Shown piece by piece: positions 58,401-64,000 of a stretch of 64,000 nt of DNA. Within the stretch, counting starts at the first letter, position 1. Each line of letters opens with the position of its first letter. A program made the translations under genes and the position numbers. Under the pieces are notes generated by a model, which saw nothing but the letters and a program-made list of their open reading frames with translations, ran no database searches and was not told the DNA's origin. Origin of the DNA: Euphorbia lathyris (lineage: Eukaryota > Streptophyta > Magnoliopsida > Malpighiales > Euphorbiaceae); NCBI RefSeq assembly GCF_963576675.1, contig NC_088913.1, positions 17,559,001-17,623,000 of the forward strand, read 5' to 3'.

Positions 58401-58987
58401 CAGTGTTTTGAAAATCGGATCGGACCGGCCGGTCGAACCGCGAACCAGTCAAGTGTCCGGTCCGATTTTAGCTATACAGGTTCAACTATATTAAACCGCA
58501 TCAAACCGGGGTTGAATCGCGAACCGGTGTTGAACCAGTGAACCGAATTGACCCTGATTTTTTACCATTTTTTAAAAAAAATATTGAATTAAGGAAAAAA
58601 TTTAAAAATTAGGTAGAGAACAACCTCTTTAATAATTGGTGTTAATTAATTTAATTTTAATCTTAATATTATGTTAAATTATGAGTTTGATTTTAGATGT
58701 GTGAATTTTTAATTAATGTGTTAAATTAAGGATTGGTTACCGATGTGTGAACTTTTATATTATCTGTATGATTTTTAATTTTTAATTAATATGTTAACTT
58801 AAGAATTGTTTATTATATGTATGAAATTTTTAATTTTATGTTCAATGAAACATCATTTTATTTTTTATATATATATTTATTTATTTATTTTATCCGATTG
58901 AATCATTCCGGTTGAACCGGTAAAATCTATTGAACCTTGAACCAGTTGTCTCATCGGTTCAACGTCCGGTCCGGTTTTCAAAACATT
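58401..58987. mobile_element. TIR element with CAGTGTTTTGAAAA ends
   Basis: CAGTGTTTTGAAAATCGGAT at the left and GGTCCGGTTTTCAAAACATTG at the right are inverted repeats. The left subterminus is rich in GGTTGAACCGG words. T-runs flank both ends, so the duplication is ambiguous. hAT-like; no ORF. Confidence 0.75.
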
Positions 58988-59860
58988 GGTTTTTTTTGTT
59001 TTTATGCTTAAATTATTCCTTTGTAATTTAATATATTAAATCCCTGTTAAGTAACAAAGATGTACTAGTTATACCGTTAATCGTTAAGATATATTTTTAC
59101 TGATAAACCAGTTTCTATTTCAGTTTTTAGGTGATGTGGTTTATTTTTTGGGGGACCCACATTTTTATTACAGATTTTCTTGATTTTGGAGAACAAACTT
59201 GCCTATGCTAGAGAGTGAGCTTCTATTGCGAATTCTCACCAGTCAGCTTACACCATGTTTGACATTTAACAAACTGCAATTGTTTAAAGAAAAAAAGCTT
59301 CTATTGCGAATTATCACCAATTCCAGCGACCTTCTAGCTTTGGGATGTTTTTTAAAGCATTATTATTCTGTAAATTTGTTTGGTAAAACTTAACTGATTA
59401 ATAATAGATGTTTGTATAAAAACATAGTAAAATATTTATTTGAAATTAAAAAATAATAATTAGGAATAAAAATTTCATTCAAAAAAGATAAAACAATAAA
59501 CTAATTGAAAAAATTCGTAAAACTAGTTTTTTCAAAATTAGTTTTTTTTGAACGCAATAAGTTCTTTCAAACCTTTCTTCACGAAACACCACTTTTCAAT
59601 AGTTAAAACCTCTAAAATGGATCAGAGAAACTCTAGTTTTACCAAAAAAAAAAAAAACTCTTCACTAAACTAGGCTAATATTTGGGTTTTCGGATAGGAA
59701 TTAACAAATATAAAATTCATCTAGATTATAAAATAAACTCAAATCAAAGATGTAAATCAGCAAAATAAATTCAACCTAACAACTTAATATAATATACATG
59801 CATATTAGAATTAATTTAAATTATCTAAATTAATTTCATATGAAATATATATTTTTAAAG
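58988..59860. other. AT-rich spacer with one short direct repeat
   Basis: GCTTCTATTGCGAATT occurs at about 59219 and 59298, each followed by TCACCA. No gene or element boundary seen. Confidence 0.5.
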
Positions 59861-59861
59861 T

Positions 59862-60930
59862 AAAAAGACATTAATAAAGTTACAATACAATATACAACAA
59901 ATAAAATCAGGAGGTTTTAAAGACCATTCCATCAGTTCTGATATAAAGTAGGCAGCCCGAGCAAGCTCGTGGACTACACTATTTGCAGAACGGCTAACAA
60001 AATTGACAACTAACGTTATTTAACGAACTTAACAGAGATTTGCACTCTTCTAATATAAAACTGTAAGCAGACCTAAAAGGCCATTCCCTAAGACGATTAA
60101 CTACCGTAGCAGCATCTGATTCAATCTCACATCTTCTCAAACCATTATTTTTTTAACCAACTCAGCGCTTCCCTTATACCAACTGCTTCTTCATTTCTGA
60201 CTTGATAGTTGCCTGGGAAAAGTTTAGAAAACACATCACAGAGATGACTTTCACTATTGTGAAGCACAGCCCCAACCCCTAACAAACTAGAACCCGGAAT
60301 CAGGGAAGCATCAACATTTAACTTGTAAATATGGGGAGGAGGTCTGCACCATCTATGTGCTAGTGAATTTTATGTCGAACCATTTCTGCTGTGATTCAAG
60401 GTTTTTGCATCTTGCCATTCCTTCAAACCCAGATAAGCCATTTGGAAATCACTATTGGAGATATCTTAACATTGTTCCAAATGTAATTGTTTCTACCTAT
60501 CCAAATACCCCAGATGACCATGGCCAAGACACAAATAGAGTCAATAGACAGTGTATTAAAAATAAAGCTCACCCACTCCTTGAATAAGTGACATCTCCAG
60601 TTTAGAACTCTTTTCATTCCTGCAATCTGCCAAACTCGAATGAAAATATTGCATCCACATAAAACATGTATAAAACTCTCCTCAACCAAACCACATAATT
60701 AACATATAAGACTTAAATCTACATGTCTCTTAATTAAATTATCAGTAGACGGGATAACATTATGACAGGCTCTCCAAATAAGATTTCTCACATTCGAGGG
60801 AACTTTGAGCTGCCAAATTTTCTTCCACAAACTACTCACAGTATCAACTGGAATATTGCAAAGCCTCTTATAAGCACTCCGGACAGAATAGTTTCCATCA
60901 TATACAAACTAATTAGGATGAGCTATGCTT
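59862..60930 (-). pseudogene. Minus-strand LINE 3' part: zf-RVT and RNase H
   Basis: Reading from 60930 down, the minus strand encodes KVPSNVRNLIWRACHNVIPS and CGLVEESFIHVLCGC (the zf-RVT region). Then come GIWIGRNNYIWN and, after a frame change, the RNase H with YKLNVDASLIPGSSLLGVGA and VRNEEAVGIREALSWLKK. Stops are scattered. It ends near TTATTAATGTC at the left. Target duplication not found. The opposite orientation argues against its being the lost 3' end of the LINE at 51027 unless an inversion occurred. Confidence 0.78.
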
Positions 60931-60964
60931 TTATTATTCTTTTTAAGCTTTACGGTTTCACATA

Positions 60965-61587
60965 AAAGGAAAAAAACTGTAGTCTCTCTCTTGATATTAT
61001 TTTCTGCTCTTCTCTCTTCTGTTAAAGTCTCATAATTCGTCAAATTTACAAACTTTTTTATTTTGTTGATCTACTTTGAGGAGGACGAAGGAAGTTTATC
61101 TTCCTTCTTCATCCTCAAACTGGATTAGGTTTTTGTGTTTTTTTATTATTGTTATTTTATTTTTATCTCTGTTCATATATTTTATCGAATCTCTTTATCC
61201 GTCTGAATTGTATATGTTCTTTATTATTCTCTTGTTTATACATTTTTCAAATTTAGCAAGAACTGAAACATTTTATCTTGTCCATGGATCTATAAATCTA
61301 TGCGGTTGCAACAAAATAAAGGACTCAGATCCGAATATTTGAAATGACCTAAATGATGAGATTTGAATTGCAGATGCTTTTCTACAGATTTGGATTTACG
61401 AAAAATATATATTTCATGTTTTTATACCTTTTATGGTTTTGTTTGCTTTTTGTTGTCGTTTTTATCCATTCGTAGATCTTGTATTGGCTTTAGTTGTACT
61501 TCGATGAAGTTTTATTCCTTATAGTTTGACTTATTGTACTTCTTTTTTTCATCTAATGAAGATATAAACAATTTTCTTAAAAAAAAA
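60965..61587 (+). mobile_element. A-tailed non-coding retroposon, copy 3 (best preserved)
   Basis: Starts with a CT-rich leader (GTAGTCTCTCTCTTGAT, CTCTTCTCTCTTCTG) and ends TCATCTAATGAAGATATAAAC followed by a run of A. Similar along its length to the minus strand of 20913-21580, for example AGATCTTGTATTGGCTTTAG against the copy-1 GGATCATGTATTAGGCTTAG. A short open frame at 61076-61342 is not conserved. Confidence 0.7.
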
Positions 61588-62700
61588 ATAGGATAAGATA
61601 AAAATAGTTTTAACTAATAAAAATCTAAATACTTAATTAAATTATATTACATATATATACTACATAAATTGATATAGGCAAAAAAAAAAAAACGTGTTAC
61701 ACTAATTATAAATTAACAAAGTGTATACACGTGCAAATGTGCAAATGAATAAGAAAAAGGGTGGGCTTAGTATACTTACCTGTCCCAGAGGAAGGAAGGG
61801 GCGAATTTGGGGTTAGAAAGAGGCTTGGGCCCAAATTGATAATGGGATAAATTGATGGGCTATTTATGAATTGAGGAAAAAATGGAAGGGAGAATTTATA
61901 AATTCACATTTGAAAAACTATCTACAATTATGTTAAATCCTAATTTTAATTTATATCAAACTAATAAAATAATTAATTTTAATCTATTTTAAAAATTGGA
62001 GTATATAAATTATGGATCTAGGATATATTATCTAGGATTTAGAATTTATAAATTAGAATTTAGAATTTTTAAATTATGATGTAAAAACATACTTTATTTG
62101 TTATATATGGAAAATAATGATATATTCAGAATTAAGTTTATTAATATGATTTAGTTGTAATTTTGTAGTTAATTATGATATTCATGCACTTAACCCAAAT
62201 GGAAATAATTGGAGAGAGATTGAGAATTAAGTTATTAGTTTTGCTTATTTCAAAAAAAAAAGTTATTAGTTTTGTTGCATTAAGAATAAAGTTTATAGTA
62301 TAATTAGGTTGTAATAATGGAAATAATTATTATTATCATCTGTGATTTTTCATGTAACTTACCTTATATTTAATGGTTACTCTAAACTATATGAGATGAA
62401 AATAGATTTAATTAAGGCTAAATTTATTTAATTAAGGATAAACTTATAATTAAGTCTTTAAAATTTATCAATTTTTTTTATGAACTAAATTTTTTCAATT
62501 TTAAGGATTGATTCACTGATTATTTATTTTTTGATTAAGGTCTTAAATTTTAATAATTTTAAGAACTAAACTTCTGATATTTAATTTTCACACATATTGA
62601 ATCTCTTACTAACGGTTTCGTCATATAAACCGTCAGTGAAGACTCAATGTATGTAAAATTTCTTAACCATCATATATCGATGATTTTCTTATGCATATGA
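61588..62700. other. AT-rich spacer
   Basis: No gene. 61893-61965 resembles 50675-50750 (AAATTCAYMTTTGAAAAACTAT), so it holds an unclassified dispersed repeat. Confidence 0.5.
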
Positions 62701-62719
62701 AAATTTGAGAATAATTGAA

Positions 62720-62885
62720 GTTTCTAACTACATTTGACGAAATAAACATAAGTATTGTAATAGTAATTACATTTTACCCATTTTTTTTTTAAATTGCCAT
62801 CCAAACATTGGAATAGAATCACTCTTACATTCCATTACATTACAACTTTGATTACATTACATTGCAATACAGCGTACTAAACGGG
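62720..62885. mobile_element. Right half of the GTGCCGTTTG MITE
   Basis: Matches 17600-17765: ATAAGTATTGTAATRGTWATTAC, CATTCCATTACATTACAAC and TTGATTACATTACATTGCA, ending CAGCGTACTAAACGGGACC. The left half is missing. Confidence 0.7.
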
Positions 62886-62930
62886 ACCGAAGAGTATTTT
62901 GGAGATGCTTTCTTTAATATTTCTTCAATA

Positions 62931-63859
62931 GGAATAAAGTGTAAAAACATCACTAACGTTTATAGTCAGGAGCAATTTTACTCCTAACATTGACAACCAA
63001 GAGCAATTTTATCCATAATATTGACAAGTTTTGAATGAATTTGAGAAATAATTCATCAAATTGCCTTATTGGTCATGAATCTTGTCATCTACACTTCATA
63101 TGTACGTCATTTTATCACTAATTAGTAACATATCAGATTTTTTACAAACATATGATTAGACGTGAAAAAAATTAATTTTTTTAATATACTGTATTTTGTA
63201 CGAGTTTGATAATAAAAAATTCGGGTAAATAATTTATTAGTCCCCTAGTTTTTACCTAACACACTGTTTAGTCCCCCTATTTTGAAAAACACATTTTAAG
63301 GTCTCCATCTTTTGCCAATATTAACCTTGTGGCCCTTTTATCTATTTTTTAGATTTTTAACCGAACATATCTTAGCTTTTAGGACAACCACAGTACAATA
63401 CAACTTGACTATGTTACTCTGTTATTTTATATATATCTGTTTATACTAAAATATAACGATTACAAATTTAGAAAAACTAGACAAAAGGACCAAAGGGTTA
63501 GTATTGGTAAAAGCTAGGGACCTTATAATGTGTTTTTGAAAATAGAGAGACTAAACAGTGTGTTAGGTAAAAACTAGAGTACTAATAAATAATTTACACA
63601 AAAAATTCAAATATTTCGCCGAATTTAAAAATATTAATTTCTAATTTTATTATTAAATCATAAAAAATACAAAATCTTTTTTTAGAACCAACTAATATGC
63701 AATCGGGGTAGAATAAAGAACAAAATATTTGTGTTTTATAATGATGTCTGAAATTGAATCAACTTACCAACATTAGGGTAAAATTGTTTCTGGTTACTAA
63801 TATTAAGGATAAAATTACTCATTACCATAAATGTATACGGTACTTTTTACACCTTATCC
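62931..63859. mobile_element. Mutator-like MITE, second copy, with nested insertion
   Basis: Starts GGAATAAAGTGTAAAAAC and ends TTTTTACACCTTATCC. It follows 37992-38570 through both arms and the centre (CGTCATTTTATCACTAATTAG). Flanks TTCTTCAATA and TTCCCTAATA are similar. The element at 63223-63599 interrupts it. Confidence 0.8.
63223..63599. mobile_element. Mutator-type MITE, 377 bp, nested
   Basis: GGGTAAATAATTTATTAGTC and the mirrored ACTAATAAATAATTTACAC are inverted repeats that extend through CTAACACACTGTTTAG. A perfect 9-bp duplication, AAAAAATTC, flanks it (63214-63222 and 63600-63608). The related MITE at 37992-38570 has the empty site near 38283. Confidence 0.92.
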
Positions 63860-64000
63860 CTTCCCTAATACTATATATTTCCTTGGAGATGCTTTCTTTG
63901 ATATTTTCTTAATCACTAAAGATATTTCCAAAATCAATTCTTTTTCTTGATTCAATTATAATTAATATTGATTTCCTATTCTAAGATCAATCAAATATCA

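Noticed and set aside
1..64000. A novel defence, biosynthetic or regulatory gene system
   Set aside because: Apart from the xylanase and wax synthase loci, every supported coding region traces to a transposable element or a captured fragment. No operon-like or clustered pathway is visible.

Overview
This window is a plant nuclear segment, almost certainly from a eudicot. It has spliced genes with GT-AG introns, AT-rich intergenic DNA, a Tat-type Ty3/Gypsy element, L1-type LINEs with plant RNase H tails, Helitrons ending in CTAG, and many hAT- and Mutator-type non-autonomous elements. The genus cannot be fixed from the sequence. Only three host-type loci are visible: a spliced family-10 xylanase gene (11010-16086, +), a wax-synthase-like MBOAT acyltransferase gene (21573-22724, -), and damaged second copies of both (33933-34305, + and 38925-39955, -).

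Layout. 391-10284 is a complete LTR retrotransposon with 509-bp LTRs, a 5-bp target duplication, a broken gag-pol on the + strand and a separate spliced antisense gene on the - strand. 10370-16086 holds a LINE remnant and the xylanase gene. 17000-22724 is a mosaic of MITEs, a LINE tail, a SINE, a retroposon and the wax synthase gene. 23000-33650 holds another LINE tail, a 1.27-kb foldback element in a TA microsatellite, and a hAT element split by a 6.4-kb LINE that kept its 17-bp target duplication. 33650-40000 is a paralogous copy of 11885-22560, so the xylanase and wax-synthase pair was duplicated as a block and each copy then collected its own insertions. 40189-45464 is a nest of elements up to four or five deep (hAT containing hAT containing Helitron containing MITE). 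45913-49621 is a second Helitron. 51027-55978 is a decayed LINE carrying a hAT insertion. 56000-64000 holds MITEs, a minus-strand LINE tail and two copies of an A-tailed retroposon.

Working relations. The xylanase is predicted to be secreted and to cleave xylan in the cell wall. The wax-synthase-like protein is predicted to esterify fatty alcohols in the ER membrane. They are neighbours, but nothing here shows a shared pathway. Both Helitrons carry host gene pieces: Helitron 1 holds two exons of a 26S proteasome ATPase (RPT2-like) gene, and Helitron 2 holds two phase-compatible exons of an unidentified secreted or membrane protein. The block duplication supplies empty sites for several insertions, which supports their boundaries and order. 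I saw no CRISPR array, rRNA gene or intact tRNA gene, and no wholly new system. The least ordinary items are the four-exon antisense gene in the retrotransposon, the Helitron captures, the reciprocal truncation of the two wax synthase copies, and a three-copy non-coding A-tailed retroposon family.
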